DNA from: Saprospiraceae bacterium
Lineage (GTDB): Bacteria; Bacteroidota; Bacteroidia; Chitinophagales; Saprospiraceae
Assembly: GCA_016787415.1 (NCBI GenBank)
Contig: JAEUUT010000110.1
Location: forward strand, 1 to 64,000
Reading direction: 5' to 3'
DNA length: 64,000 nt
The notes under the pieces were generated by a model. That model made no database searches. It was not told where the DNA came from and saw nothing but the letters and a program-made list of their open reading frames with translations. This document shows positions 26,201 to 33,570 of this stretch, piece after piece. Position numbers and translations under genes: made by a program. The stretch's first letter is position 1; the number at the start of each line of letters is the position of its first letter.

Positions 26201-26644
26201 GCAGACTTTTTCGCAAGCCGAACTGTCGGCCAGGTTGCAAGGCGCCTCATTGGAAGAAATAATGGTCATGGGCTGAAATGGCATGACAAAAACCATAAGC
26301 GTATCTGTAGCGATCTGGCCATTAGCGCCCAGTACCTGTGCACCAATGACGAGTTGCCCGAGGGCAAAACCGTATTCAGAGGGGCATACCACAAAATAAT
26401 TGCTGTTGTTGGGATTAGACGTGATAAATTGCCCATTGACGCTCCATTGTACAGCAGTTGTTTGTGTCGAGCCTGGCGTAACTGTCGCCGTGTAAGTACC
26501 ACAAGAAAATTCACATAGAAAATCCGGCCCGGTAATCGCAACCATCAGGTCTTGCTGTGCTTTCAGCGAAGTGGACAAACAAAGGAACATGCAGCCGGAC
26601 ACAATCACTCGGCAGAAGGTCAGAAGGCGGAGTCGATTTCCCAT
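20297..26644 (-). CDS. Giant T9SS-secreted PKD/SprB-like adhesin
   Basis: 2115 residues. Signal peptide about 1-30, then Ig-like and PKD modules: one near 243-312 (TYEWTFSDDQTT, NPGTYTVTL), and two with WDFGDP near 1038 and 1123. A glycine run lies near 900. An SdrD B-like domain spans about 1503-1605 (GTVWSDVNDD). Five Cys-containing repeats of about 50 residues (about 1605-1855) each end in GCDS or GCDV plus a valine strand. A SprB-like repeat (about 1858-1932) follows. The last 100 residues are a type B (gliding-motility-associated) sorting domain: FAVFDRWGTQVFRSENP, LRPGVWVW, ending GDVALIR. It is expected at the cell surface for adhesion or gliding; ligand unknown. Confidence 0.95.
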   Translation of the reverse strand: MGNRLRLLTFCRVIVSGCMFLCLSTSLKAQQDLMVAITGPDFLCEFSCGTYTATVTPGSTQTTAVQWSVNGQFITSNPNNSNYFVVCPSEYGFALGQLVIGAQVLGANGQIATDTLMVFVMPFQPMTIISSNEAPCNLADSSACEKVCPGTTVTYSVFPNTPPGQAPINWHVSGASEWHVNTGGGNPNQGTSVTVTWGSTGTGSVSAFSDGISGCAGEASVCVNIIEAPQAAFTTNPPPPATGNLVVCKNQPVYFQNQSSGADTYEWTFSDDQTTSTETNPQHTFVNPGTYTVTLVAASNCLCSDTTQMTIEVLDASSPTLDCIGTVCPGEAITYTASNGCQPFTWSVSANGTITGGGTSTSDTIAVAWNSGPVGTITLGSQPCSGMLCPTPAVIEIPVIDNNAPIKGRERVCPSAVEVYSITPYGGTSFNWSISGGGTITEGQGTNQITVAWASFASAATYTISVDYENCYLECGGSSSLQVHILSPFAIAGPVEACENGNVTLMTKLLTTNQNLNSNWTLFDPTGASVWSATGAATVMPDFLNGAGKYRILAVPTNPAQTCTDEQEWGVSVSGLPTEPTGITGEPNICPGSAYTYEAQGIAPGAKVRWTITNGASAPQIAYGSPINVTWAATGPYELAVANVSTNGLNCASDTVRIHPVAISIPAITGTGTSCEDAVGSYSIIPQNIDVQWTISPAGAGAVSDGQGTSAADIFWTQPGNHTVNVAVCGQTASFPVTVWANPDPIVQHPAGLCPGSTAAIQTSVAFAGYSWRDDNGAVLSTVANPNLGFGTYAVQVTDANGCVGKSEFTMLSYDAPDVSLTTADPTGFCNNSMFVLLTALTNADANYTYQWSVDGTAIAGATSVDYATNQYGFYTVQATNQYGCTHVAGPINIFNYCGGGGGGVGVPGGAALCPPGAFDATFDPNVRCDSFQFHIVDNTGQYVPGSASWLFFISGGYVLGTATGDNPNFVFNNAGKYLSFTTVQLQDGSTCKFLDSVKVELVARFDAEADCPSNGTTFEDVSELLPGNSITTYAWDFGDPGSGAANTDNIADPTHNYATSGIYQVQLTVTGNSGCTASATAPVEVFPLPDATFAAPAARCAGNALLFQPANMPGDLLDVSWDFGDPSSGSANDALGITVYHHYSTPNTYTVSATATNVYGCMASYSLPVTVEPNPLSGAVSPANPGILCEGATMILTAPAGAATYLWSDAAGTATQTLTVTEAGVYQVTLTDANGCTFVPAPVKIDVAPAPDALIKALLKNQLGQVVGTSYPTLSSCSGEDVFLQVQGDGNYNYVWSGGNGMTDEIEFSENRGNLLPVGTHTYNVTVTNPANGCTAVTDPFVVTVHPNPSGFSISSSSNCASPSNVLTYTGPQPANWQFIWSTGAVGTSLTTEEYGGFYIRVINEFGCEAKSNVVTVLPGPQVSAIPSGCHERCAPDTLCVPNLPSVTSWQWYQNGSLITGATTPELIVTESGSYYAVLTDASGCTAQSDPLSVQLNGGTGDLQGTVWSDVNDDAAVNYFADTTLAGITVMLIKDGISIDTTLSDANGVFSFPDLPAGWYVVMLDSTTFEPGWTSVIGKDSVYVSGCGEGFVPIDLLMRFDCVPVMETVDLSACEGSFAEYNNTLIPAGFSQVFQSTDIHGCDVFTLVTVNPLPSFTDNLTLYACPGGMADYQGTPVPIGVNYFDYTNQFGCISTTIVTVEPYIIGTGAVTLQACAGESAQYNGVDVLAGTTLNFTVSTANGCDSTVVVTVMPLSPSASTLEVYVCPGEVYVYQGVSVPAGQTQNFTLVNAVGCDSIVTLIVHAYASASSSLQVSVCEGTAYNYNGQQIPIGTTEPVYLTSANGCDSIVMVTVSGLPAASFALSGTESCPNETNGSLEITGASGGTPPYEYDLNNAGNWQSDVLFSDLAAGQYTVQLRDASNCIVEESLEISALPAVSIATVGGIIPCDSTEITLSPEITVGNPNEYKFLWSTGDTTRSIKVAEAGIYTFTLQRIDGQCLTVPGTIQVEWAELSAEQGIVYMPNVISTEASDPENTAFRPRFASGMTILKYNFAVFDRWGTQVFRSENPADSWNGTFKGSKLRPGVWVWTLEADIDFCGRVMKIRKQGDVALIR

Positions 26645-26960
26645 TTTTAAAAATTTTATGAAACGGAAGGAATGCAGAAGAGATACGGCATGTAGGGAAA
26701 ATGCTGCCGGAAGGTAGGGAGTGGAGAGGAGTACGGGTAGAAAAAAGAAAGTTTTTCACCTCTATATAATAACATTTTTGATTGTCATGTAAATTTTTAT
26801 TTATCAACACTTATTGATATAAAAATTTTTGAATTAGTTAATTTTTAAAATTTTTACAGGCAAAATGTCTTTTTCGTTTCATTTTTTTAAAATAGAAAAA
26901 CGCGTAAAAAAATTGTTTCTTTTATATGGGTGCTTCATCATCAGTCACAGACTCATGGCA
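26645..26960. other. AT-rich promoter region of the adhesin
   Basis: About 316 bp without a gene. The stretch 26755-26925 is strongly AT-rich (runs of A and T, TTTTTAAAATTTTTAC) compared with flanking DNA. It holds a small dyad TATCA/TGATA around 26812-26829. No classical promoter was pinned down; TACCTTCC on the minus strand near 26716 is a weak -7 candidate. Confidence 0.5.
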
Positions 26961-26970
26961 GCCTATCGCA

Positions 26971-27026
26971 GACTGACAACTGTTGACTGACGACTGTTGA
27001 CTGACGACTGTTCACTCTTATCTTTG
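26971..27026 (+). promoter_or_regulatory. Heptamer array fused to the ftcD promoter
   Basis: Six 7-bp words (ACTGACA, ACTGTTG, ACTGACG, ACTGTTG, ACTGACG, ACTGTTC) run from 26972 to 27013. The TTG of one word (26997-26999) stands 19 bp from TATCTTTG at 27019-27026, so the array supplies a plausible -33 element. The array is single-armed, at a divergent junction. Confidence 0.7.
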
Positions 27027-27054
27027 CCCCCTGCCATAACCAGACATTCCGTTT

Positions 27055-28740
27055 ATGAAACAACTTATCGAATGCGTGCCCAATTTTTCCGAAGGGCGCG
27101 ATCCCGCTGTGATCAAACAAATCACCGACATCATTGAATCCGTAGAAGGCGTTACCCTGCTAGATGTAGACCCGGGCAAGGCCACCAACCGCACTGTTGT
27201 CACCTTTGTAGGCGAGCCGGCGGCTGTCGTGGAAGCCGCTTTTCAAGCTATTCGCAAAGCCTGCGAAGTGATCGACATGAGCAAACACAGTGGCGAACAC
27301 CCGCGCATGGGCGCTACCGACGTGTGCCCGCTCATCCCCATTGCCCATATTTCCATGCAGGAAACGGCCGAATGGGCGCGCCGCCTGGGCGAACGCGTCG
27401 GCCGCGAACTCGAGCTGCCCATTTACCTGTACGAAGCCGCAGCAAGCCGCCCCGAGCGCAAAAACCTGGCGGTGATACGTGCCGGCGAATACGAAGGCCT
27501 GCCCGAAAAACTGGCGCTGCCTGAGTGGAAACCCGATTTCGGCCCGGCCCGGTTCCATGCGAAAAGTGGCGCTACCGTCATCGGCGCACGCGATTTTCTC
27601 ATTGCCTACAACGTCAACCTGAATACTACCTCCGTGCGCCGTGCCAACTCGGTAGCCTTCGATGTGCGCGAAAAAGGGCGCGTGCTCAATGACCCGGCCA
27701 CGGGCAAACCCATGAAAGATGCCACGGGCGAACCCTTGCGCCAGCCCGGCCTTCTGCAAGGTGTAAAAGCCATCGGCTGGTACATCGAGGAATATGGCAT
27801 TGCCCAGATTTCGATGAACATCACCGACATTGCCGCTACGCCGCTGCACATGGCTTTCGAGGCATGCTGCAAAAGCGCCGACCAACGCGGCATGCGTGTC
27901 TCGGGCTCCGAACTGGTCGGCCTCGTGCCCTTGAATGTGATGCTGGAAGCAGGTAAATATTTCCTTCGAAAACAGCAGCGCAGCGTTGGCGTAAGCGACT
28001 CCGAACTCATCAAAATTGCTGTAAAATCGATGGGGCTCGACGAACTCGCGCCCTTTGATCCGCAGCAAAAAATCATCGAATATAACCTCGAAAAAGGAAA
28101 CCCTGCTGTTCAAAAAGCACTGATAAACAAAACATTGCGCGGTTTTTCAGACGAAACGGCCTCCGAAAGCCCCGCGCCTGGTGGCGGCTCCGTGAGTGCC
28201 TACGTAGGCGCGCTTGGCGTATCGCTGGCTACCATGGTGGCGAATCTCAGCAGCCACAAACGCGGCTGGGACGAGCGCTGGGAAGTGTTTTCCAATGCCG
28301 CCGAACGGGGCCAGCACCTGAAAAACGCGTTGCTCCGATCGGTCGACGAAGATACAGATGCCTTTAATGAAATCATGATGGCATTCGGATTGCCCAATAG
28401 CACGCCGGAAGAGAAGGCGGCCCGCAAGGCAGCCATTCAGGCGGCTACCAAAAAAGCCATCGAAGTGCCCTTGAAAGTAATGCGCCTGAGTATGGATTCC
28501 TTTCCGCTCATCCGGCAAATGGTGGAAACCGGCAATCCTAATTCCGTTACCGATGCAGGCGTAGGCGCCTTGTGTGCCCGTGCGGCCGTGTATGGGGCTT
28601 TCCTGAATGTAAAAGTGAATGCCACGGGCCTCGACGACAAGAACTACGCCGCTCAGGTAGTGGCCGAGGCCGAAAAAATGGCGCTGGCTGCGGATGTCGA
28701 AGAGCGTGCCATCGTAGCCCTGGTGCACGAAAAAATTTAA
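27055..28740 (+). CDS. ftcD: Formimidoyltransferase-cyclodeaminase (bifunctional)
   Basis: 561 residues, close to the animal fused enzyme (about 541). It moves the formimino group of N-formimino-glutamate to tetrahydrofolate and then cyclises it, the end of one histidine degradation route. The transferase spans about 1-330 (IECVPNFSEGRDPAVIKQIT, HSGEHPRMGATDVCPLIPI). The cyclodeaminase spans about 345-555 (FSDETASESPAPGGGSVSAY, then VANLSSHKRGW). Other hut genes are not in the window. The start at 27055 follows a good promoter. Confidence 0.95.
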   Translation: MKQLIECVPNFSEGRDPAVIKQITDIIESVEGVTLLDVDPGKATNRTVVTFVGEPAAVVEAAFQAIRKACEVIDMSKHSGEHPRMGATDVCPLIPIAHISMQETAEWARRLGERVGRELELPIYLYEAAASRPERKNLAVIRAGEYEGLPEKLALPEWKPDFGPARFHAKSGATVIGARDFLIAYNVNLNTTSVRRANSVAFDVREKGRVLNDPATGKPMKDATGEPLRQPGLLQGVKAIGWYIEEYGIAQISMNITDIAATPLHMAFEACCKSADQRGMRVSGSELVGLVPLNVMLEAGKYFLRKQQRSVGVSDSELIKIAVKSMGLDELAPFDPQQKIIEYNLEKGNPAVQKALINKTLRGFSDETASESPAPGGGSVSAYVGALGVSLATMVANLSSHKRGWDERWEVFSNAAERGQHLKNALLRSVDEDTDAFNEIMMAFGLPNSTPEEKAARKAAIQAATKKAIEVPLKVMRLSMDSFPLIRQMVETGNPNSVTDAGVGALCARAAVYGAFLNVKVNATGLDDKNYAAQVVAEAEKMALAADVEERAIVALVHEKI

Positions 28741-28758
28741 AGACACGCTGCTTGTTGA

Positions 28759-28865
28759 AATACAGTCTTTCAATTTTGAAAAATAGCCGCTCTGAAATAT
28801 TTTGATTTAAAAATAGATAATTCAGATCGCATAAATTCTGTTTTCCAATCTTGAAAGGCTGTATT
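28759..28865. repeat. 15-bp inverted repeat downstream of ftcD
   Basis: AATACAGTCTTTCAA at 28759-28773 is mirrored with one mismatch by TTGAAAGGCTGTATT at 28851-28865. The 77-bp interior is AT-rich. It may end the ftcD transcript; no T-run follows. Confidence 0.6.
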
Positions 28866-28936
28866 ATCTGTTTTCAAGCCCCTGACAACCCGGACGAAGA
28901 CTTCTTTTCTTGTACGTGCATCTTATCTTCGCGCTT

Positions 28937-31351
28937 ATGTCTCGCAAGAATAAATTCGTCTGTATACACGGCCACTTTTACCAGCCACCGCGTGAAAATG
29001 CCTGGCTGGAAGTAGTGGAGCGCCAGGAATCGGCTCGTCCTTTTCACGACTGGAATACGCGTATCAATTTTGAATGTTACGCTCCGAATGCCTCAGCCCG
29101 CATTCTCGACGAGAAAGGCTGGATTGTAAAAATCCGCAACAACTACAACCGCGTTTCCTGGAACTTCGGCCCCACGCTGTTGTCGTGGCTGGAAGAAAAC
29201 GACCCGGATGCCTACCACCTGCTGCAAACCGCCGACCATCGAAGCATGGAACGTTTTGGTGGGCACGGCTCGGCGCTGGCACAAGTACACAGCCACCTGA
29301 TTATGCCTTTGTGCAACTACCGCGACAAGGTGACGCAAGTGACCTGGGGAATCCGCGATTTCGAGCATCGCTTTGGGCGCTATCCGGAGGGTATCTGGCT
29401 GGCCGAAACCGCTGCCGATACGCAGACGCTGGAAGTGCTGGCCTCGCATGGCATCCAGTTTACCATCCTGGCGCCCCGGCAAGCGAAAGCCATTCGGCAA
29501 ATGGGGGGCGCCGACGAATGGCAGGCCGTTAGCGCCGACACCATCGATACCCGACAGCCCTACTGGTGTGTGCTGCCTAGCGGCCGCCGGATCGCACTGT
29601 TTTTTTACCACGGTGGCATTGCGCAGGAGGTGGCGTTCAACGGGCTGCTCAACAGCGGCCGCAACTTTGCCAACCGCCTGACCGGTATTTTCGACAATAG
29701 TGACGAACCGCAACTAGCGCATATTGCCACAGATGGTGAAAGTTATGGCCACCACCATCGCTTTGGTGAAATGGCCCTGGCCGATTGTCTCAACCTCATC
29801 GAAGACAATCAGACGGCCACCTTGACCAACTATGGACAGTTTCTCGAATTGTTTCCGCCCAAATGGGAGGTGCAAATACATGAAAACTCTTCCTGGAGTT
29901 GTGTACACGGCGTAGAGCGCTGGCGAGCCGATTGCGGCTGCAATTCGGGCCGGGCAGGCTGGCATCAGCGCTGGCGAAAACCCCTGCGCGATACGCTCGA
30001 CTGGCTGCGCGACCGACTGGCGCCTCTGTACGAAAAAGAGGCCTCCCGTTTTTTGCAAGACCCCTGGGCTGCACGCAACGACTATATTGACGTTACGCTC
30101 AATCGCTCGGATGCCGTTGTCAATGGTTTTTTGAAAAAACACGCGCGCCGTGAATTGAGCCACCTCGAACAGGTGGCCACCCTGCGCCTGCTCGAAATGC
30201 AGCGCCACGCAGTGCTCATGTACACGAGTTGCGGCTGGTTTTTTGATGAAATTTCGGGCATAGAAACCAACCAGATTTTGCAATATGCCTTGCGCGCCAT
30301 GGACTATGCGCACGATGCTGCCGGGGCCGATTTGTATCCTGAATTTGTAAGGCGGCTCAGCGAAGCGCCCAGCAATGTTTTTCCCAATGGCGCCGCCAGT
30401 TTTCTCCAGAACGTGGTGCCTACCCGCGTCACCCTCGAGCGGGTAGCCATGCATTTTGCGGTGGCGTCTCTTTTTGAAGAACAACCGGAAGGGCTCAACC
30501 TGTTTAATTACAGCGCAGGAGTAGAGTTCTTTGAAAAAATAGAGGCAGGTACGCCCCAGTTTGCTGCGGGCCGGCTAGTGATTCGCTCCCGGCTGAGCCG
30601 TGCCGAACGCACCTTCTGCTTCGCGGTGCTGTATCTTGGCCAGCAACATATCATCGGCAATATCAGTGGCACGATGAATAAAACAACCTTCGAGGAAATG
30701 TTTGCGCGCACCGGGAAGGCATTCAACAATGCCAACCTGGGCGAAGTGATCGGCACCTTGCAGGAATATTTCGGCCCGGAAAAATTCACCCTGTCGAGCC
30801 TTTTTGCCGATGAAAAAATAAAAATCATCAGCGGTATTACCGATCACAGCCTTTCAATGGCGGAGTCGAGTTTCAGGAATGTGTTCAACGATAACTACCA
30901 GTTGATGACGGGCCTGCAGGAGGCCGGATTACCACTTCCGGATGCATGGAGGAATATAGCCTCGTATGTGCTGAACTCCGATTTGCTCGATTTTTTCAGA
31001 AACGACCAGCCTACTGAAACACGGGTGCTGAATCGCATTGCAGGCGACCTGAAACAGTGGGATATCAAACTCAACGACGAGGAAACCATTCGCCATGCCA
31101 TCAGTGAACGAGTGTATCGGGAAATTGAAAAAATCAGCCTCGACGAATCTTCCGTTTCCAGGGTGGAGTGGCTCAACCGCGTGCTTACAGCGGTAGCCGA
31201 GATGGGCATCAAACCCAGCATCTGGCGCAGCCAAAATGTATTTTATCTGTTTACCAAAGGTTATCGCAAAGGGCAATGGGTATTTGTGAATGAGGGCTGG
31301 AAAAAAGCGTTCGAGCAACTGGCGCAACTGCTGAAGGTGAGGCTGGGATAG
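28937..31351 (+). CDS. GH57-like protein with DUF3536
   Basis: 804 residues from the ATG at 28937. An upstream ATG (28910) precedes a TATCTTCG -7 element at 28924-28931 and is therefore rejected. The N-terminal domain is a glycoside hydrolase family 57 barrel (CIHGHFYQPPRENAWLE; NCYAP-like region with NFECYAPNASARIL; WNFGPTLLSWLE; GIWLAETAADTQTLE; THATDGESYGHHH-type motif seen as IATDGESYGHHHRFGEMALA). DUF3536 follows (about 380-800). GH57 members act on alpha-glucans. With glgP and the GT5-like gene this suggests glycogen metabolism, but the substrate is not proven. The family's nucleophile Glu was not confidently placed. Confidence 0.88.
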   Translation: MSRKNKFVCIHGHFYQPPRENAWLEVVERQESARPFHDWNTRINFECYAPNASARILDEKGWIVKIRNNYNRVSWNFGPTLLSWLEENDPDAYHLLQTADHRSMERFGGHGSALAQVHSHLIMPLCNYRDKVTQVTWGIRDFEHRFGRYPEGIWLAETAADTQTLEVLASHGIQFTILAPRQAKAIRQMGGADEWQAVSADTIDTRQPYWCVLPSGRRIALFFYHGGIAQEVAFNGLLNSGRNFANRLTGIFDNSDEPQLAHIATDGESYGHHHRFGEMALADCLNLIEDNQTATLTNYGQFLELFPPKWEVQIHENSSWSCVHGVERWRADCGCNSGRAGWHQRWRKPLRDTLDWLRDRLAPLYEKEASRFLQDPWAARNDYIDVTLNRSDAVVNGFLKKHARRELSHLEQVATLRLLEMQRHAVLMYTSCGWFFDEISGIETNQILQYALRAMDYAHDAAGADLYPEFVRRLSEAPSNVFPNGAASFLQNVVPTRVTLERVAMHFAVASLFEEQPEGLNLFNYSAGVEFFEKIEAGTPQFAAGRLVIRSRLSRAERTFCFAVLYLGQQHIIGNISGTMNKTTFEEMFARTGKAFNNANLGEVIGTLQEYFGPEKFTLSSLFADEKIKIISGITDHSLSMAESSFRNVFNDNYQLMTGLQEAGLPLPDAWRNIASYVLNSDLLDFFRNDQPTETRVLNRIAGDLKQWDIKLNDEETIRHAISERVYREIEKISLDESSVSRVEWLNRVLTAVAEMGIKPSIWRSQNVFYLFTKGYRKGQWVFVNEGWKKAFEQLAQLLKVRLG

Positions 31352-31535
31352 TTATTGGTTATTAGGGGTTGAGGAGGTTGATAAGGGTTGATAAGGTTGA
31401 TAAGGTTGATAAGGTTGATAAAAGCGCATCTTGGGGTAAGGAATAATTTTTTATTCACCGAGTGGTTGAATATCAACCTCATCAACCCTCATCAACCCTT
31501 ATCAACTTTTATAAACCCTCATCAACTTTTTTTCC
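31351..31535. repeat. Hybrid repeat: family B words joined to family A copy 3
   Basis: GTTATTG and GTTATTA words of family B (31351-31365) start at the last base of the preceding TAG stop. They run directly into GGTTGATAAG arrays and a family A core (CTTGGGGTAAGG, then TTCACCGAGTGG, then TTGAATATCAACC, about 31424-31480), followed by TCATCAACCC words. It is the only hybrid of the two word families seen here. Confidence 0.9.
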
Positions 31536-31557
31536 ACCTCCTTAAAACCTTTTTAAA

Positions 31558-31612
31558 ATATCGATGTTTAAACACTTAAATTTAAAACATCATTTCAAGA
31601 CAACATCGATAT
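31558..31612. promoter_or_regulatory. Inverted repeat covering the yceI start
   Basis: ATATCGATGTT (31558-31568) is repeated inverted and perfect as AACATCGATAT (31602-31612), with a 33-nt AT-rich loop. The AT of the start codon at 31611 is the end of the second arm. In RNA this could hide the start; in DNA it could be an operator. Confidence 0.6.
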
Positions 31613-32144
31613 GGCAACGACAAAATGGGGCATCGACCCAACCCACTCCGAAATCTCTTTCCGTGTGAAACACATGATGATCAGCACCGTAACCGGCTGG
31701 TTCGAATCTTTTGAAGCAGGCGCCGAAACGGAGAACGACGATTTCACAGGAGCAAAAATCAATTTCAGCGCCGACACAACATCCATCAATACCCGTAATG
31801 AAATGCGCGACAACCACCTGCGCAGCGGCGAGTTTTTCGACTCCGAAAATTTTCCGAAAATGACCTTCCAATCCACCGGTTTTGAAAAGAAAGGCAGCGG
31901 CGACCAGTACGTGCTGAATGGTGACCTGACAATCCGCGACGTGACCAAATCTGTCAGCCTCGATGTGGAATTTGGCGGCGTGGCTACCGACCCATGGGGC
32001 AATCTGCGCGCAGGTTTTGAAATCAACGGCGAAATCAACCGCAAAGACTTCGGCCTCAACTGGAGCGCCGTTACCGAAGCCGGTGGCGTGGTAGTAAGCG
32101 ACACGGTGAAACTGCACAGCCATGTGGAACTGATAAAGTCGTAA
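31611..32144 (+). CDS. YceI family lipid-binding protein
   Basis: 177 residues. The YceI lipocalin-like barrel that binds polyisoprenoids or other amphiphiles. Seen: WGIDPTHSEISFRVKHMMIS, DDFTGAKINFSADTTSINTR, NHLRSGEFFDSENFPKMTFQ, and NGDLTIRDVTKSVSLDVEF. No signal peptide is present, so it is likely cytoplasmic, as in some Bacteroidota homologues. The last residues KS and the TAA stop come from the AGTCGTA word of the family C repeat that follows. Confidence 0.93.
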   Translation: MATTKWGIDPTHSEISFRVKHMMISTVTGWFESFEAGAETENDDFTGAKINFSADTTSINTRNEMRDNHLRSGEFFDSENFPKMTFQSTGFEKKGSGDQYVLNGDLTIRDVTKSVSLDVEFGGVATDPWGNLRAGFEINGEINRKDFGLNWSAVTEAGGVVVSDTVKLHSHVELIKS

Positions 32145-32375
32145 GTCGACAGTCCTGAGTCCGTAGAGTACATCTTCCTACCCTTGGTATCTATAATTAG
32201 GAATGTCAAGGGTAGGAAGAAAGCACCAGTTATGCGGAAAAAATATCGCCGATAGCTTGGTATCTATAATTAGGAATGTCAAGGGTAGGAAGGTGTACTC
32301 TACGGACTTAGGACTTAGGACTTAGGACTCAGGACTTATGACTCAGGACTGTCGACTCAGGACTGTCCACAGGAC
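32137..32375. repeat. Family C repeat, copy 2, with duplicated loop
   Basis: AGTCGAC/AGTCCTG words, then GTAGAGTACATCTTCC, then the loop. The loop segment GGTATCTATAATTAGGAATG followed by TCAAGGGTAGGAAG occurs twice (about 32187-32220 and 32260-32293). Between the two is a unique 39-bp stretch. The closing arm has extra AGGACTT and AGGACTC words. The array encodes the last residues and stop of yceI and of the convergent MFS gene. Confidence 0.92.
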
Positions 32376-33564
32376 TCACGACTACTTTCACTCTTCCTGC
32401 CAGAAAAATGCAGGCCGCAATCAGCGTTACCGAAAAATACCCCACCCAGTTGTAATGCTCGATTCGGCCGCCGGGACCCTCTGCGATAATGGCGCCGGCA
32501 ATATTGGCGGCAATACCGCTGGCTAATTGCTGCACGGATGAATTAATACTCATAAATCCACCCCGTTGCTTTGGCGTCACCACCCCCGATACAATAGCCT
32601 GCGTAGGTACCATGCGCCCGTTGGCCGTAATAAAAAACAGGCCCGCAATGGCCAGCACGACCCATAAGGGCGTTGGCTTCAGGTGTGTAATCAGTAAAAT
32701 GGGTATCAGTGACAACAAGGCCATGACCACAAAAACAGGGTATTTCCCTTTGCGGTCGGCCAGTCTTCCGATCAGCGGCGAGGTAAAAATCGTGAGCGCA
32801 CCACCCACCAGGTAAATCAGAAAAATCTGATCCTGCCGATACCCGGCATTTCCCACCAACGACGGCGCTATATAAGGAATGATGCAAAAATGTCCCATCA
32901 TGAGCGTGATGCTCAGCGTGAGTGCGCGCATTTGATTGGGTGTTTTGAAAATATCGGTCAGCACATGCAAGGGATTCCCCTGCGGACGCCCGTCTTTCAA
33001 ATGGCCATTGATGGGCGGTACCAGAAAAATGATAGCCAGAATTACGGCCAGTCCAATACTCCCGATGGCCACAAATGGCATGTGCCAACTGTAATGCGAA
33101 GCCAGCCACAACCCGGCCGGAACACCCGCTACCGAAGCGAGTGAAAACGCCGTCATCAGAATGCCCATGGCACTGGCGCGCCGCTCATAGCCGAAGGTAT
33201 CGCTCACAATCGAGAGTACCTGCGCGCCGATCATGCCGCCAAACAAGCCTGCCAACACGCGCGCACCTACCAGCAGGTAGTAATTGGGCGCCCAGGCACA
33301 TGCATACGTACCCACTACAAATCCAATATAAGCAAACAGAAGTACCTTTTTCCGATCATAGCGGTCGACAAAAAATGCCGACGCAAACCCGGATACGCCC
33401 GCAGTAATGCTATACGAAGAAACCGCAAACCCGAATTGCTGCGGCGAAATCTGAAACAGTTTCATCAATTGCGGCCCCAGCGGCATCATGATCATAAAGT
33501 CCATGATGTGGGTGAAATTGACCGCCGCGAGGGTAAACAAGAGGAGTTTTTCTTTGCCGTTCAT
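32329..33564 (-). CDS. MFS transporter
   Basis: 411 residues with about twelve transmembrane helices. The N-terminal half shows FTHIMDFMIMMPLGPQLMKL and the intracellular loop DRYDRKKVLLFAYIGF (motif A-like). The second half repeats the pattern with GRLADRKGKYPVF. It is close to AraJ/PucI-type sugar or drug efflux carriers; the substrate is unknown. The last 15 or so residues (SPVDSPESTVLSHKS) are encoded by AGTCCTG words of the family C repeat, so the native C-terminus was altered. Upstream lies family B copy 2, so its promoter may be inside or before that element. Confidence 0.9.
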   Translation of the reverse strand: MNGKEKLLLFTLAAVNFTHIMDFMIMMPLGPQLMKLFQISPQQFGFAVSSYSITAGVSGFASAFFVDRYDRKKVLLFAYIGFVVGTYACAWAPNYYLLVGARVLAGLFGGMIGAQVLSIVSDTFGYERRASAMGILMTAFSLASVAGVPAGLWLASHYSWHMPFVAIGSIGLAVILAIIFLVPPINGHLKDGRPQGNPLHVLTDIFKTPNQMRALTLSITLMMGHFCIIPYIAPSLVGNAGYRQDQIFLIYLVGGALTIFTSPLIGRLADRKGKYPVFVVMALLSLIPILLITHLKPTPLWVVLAIAGLFFITANGRMVPTQAIVSGVVTPKQRGGFMSINSSVQQLASGIAANIAGAIIAEGPGGRIEHYNWVGYFSVTLIAACIFLAGRVKVVVSPVDSPESTVLSHKS

Positions 33565-33570
33565 TTTTTT

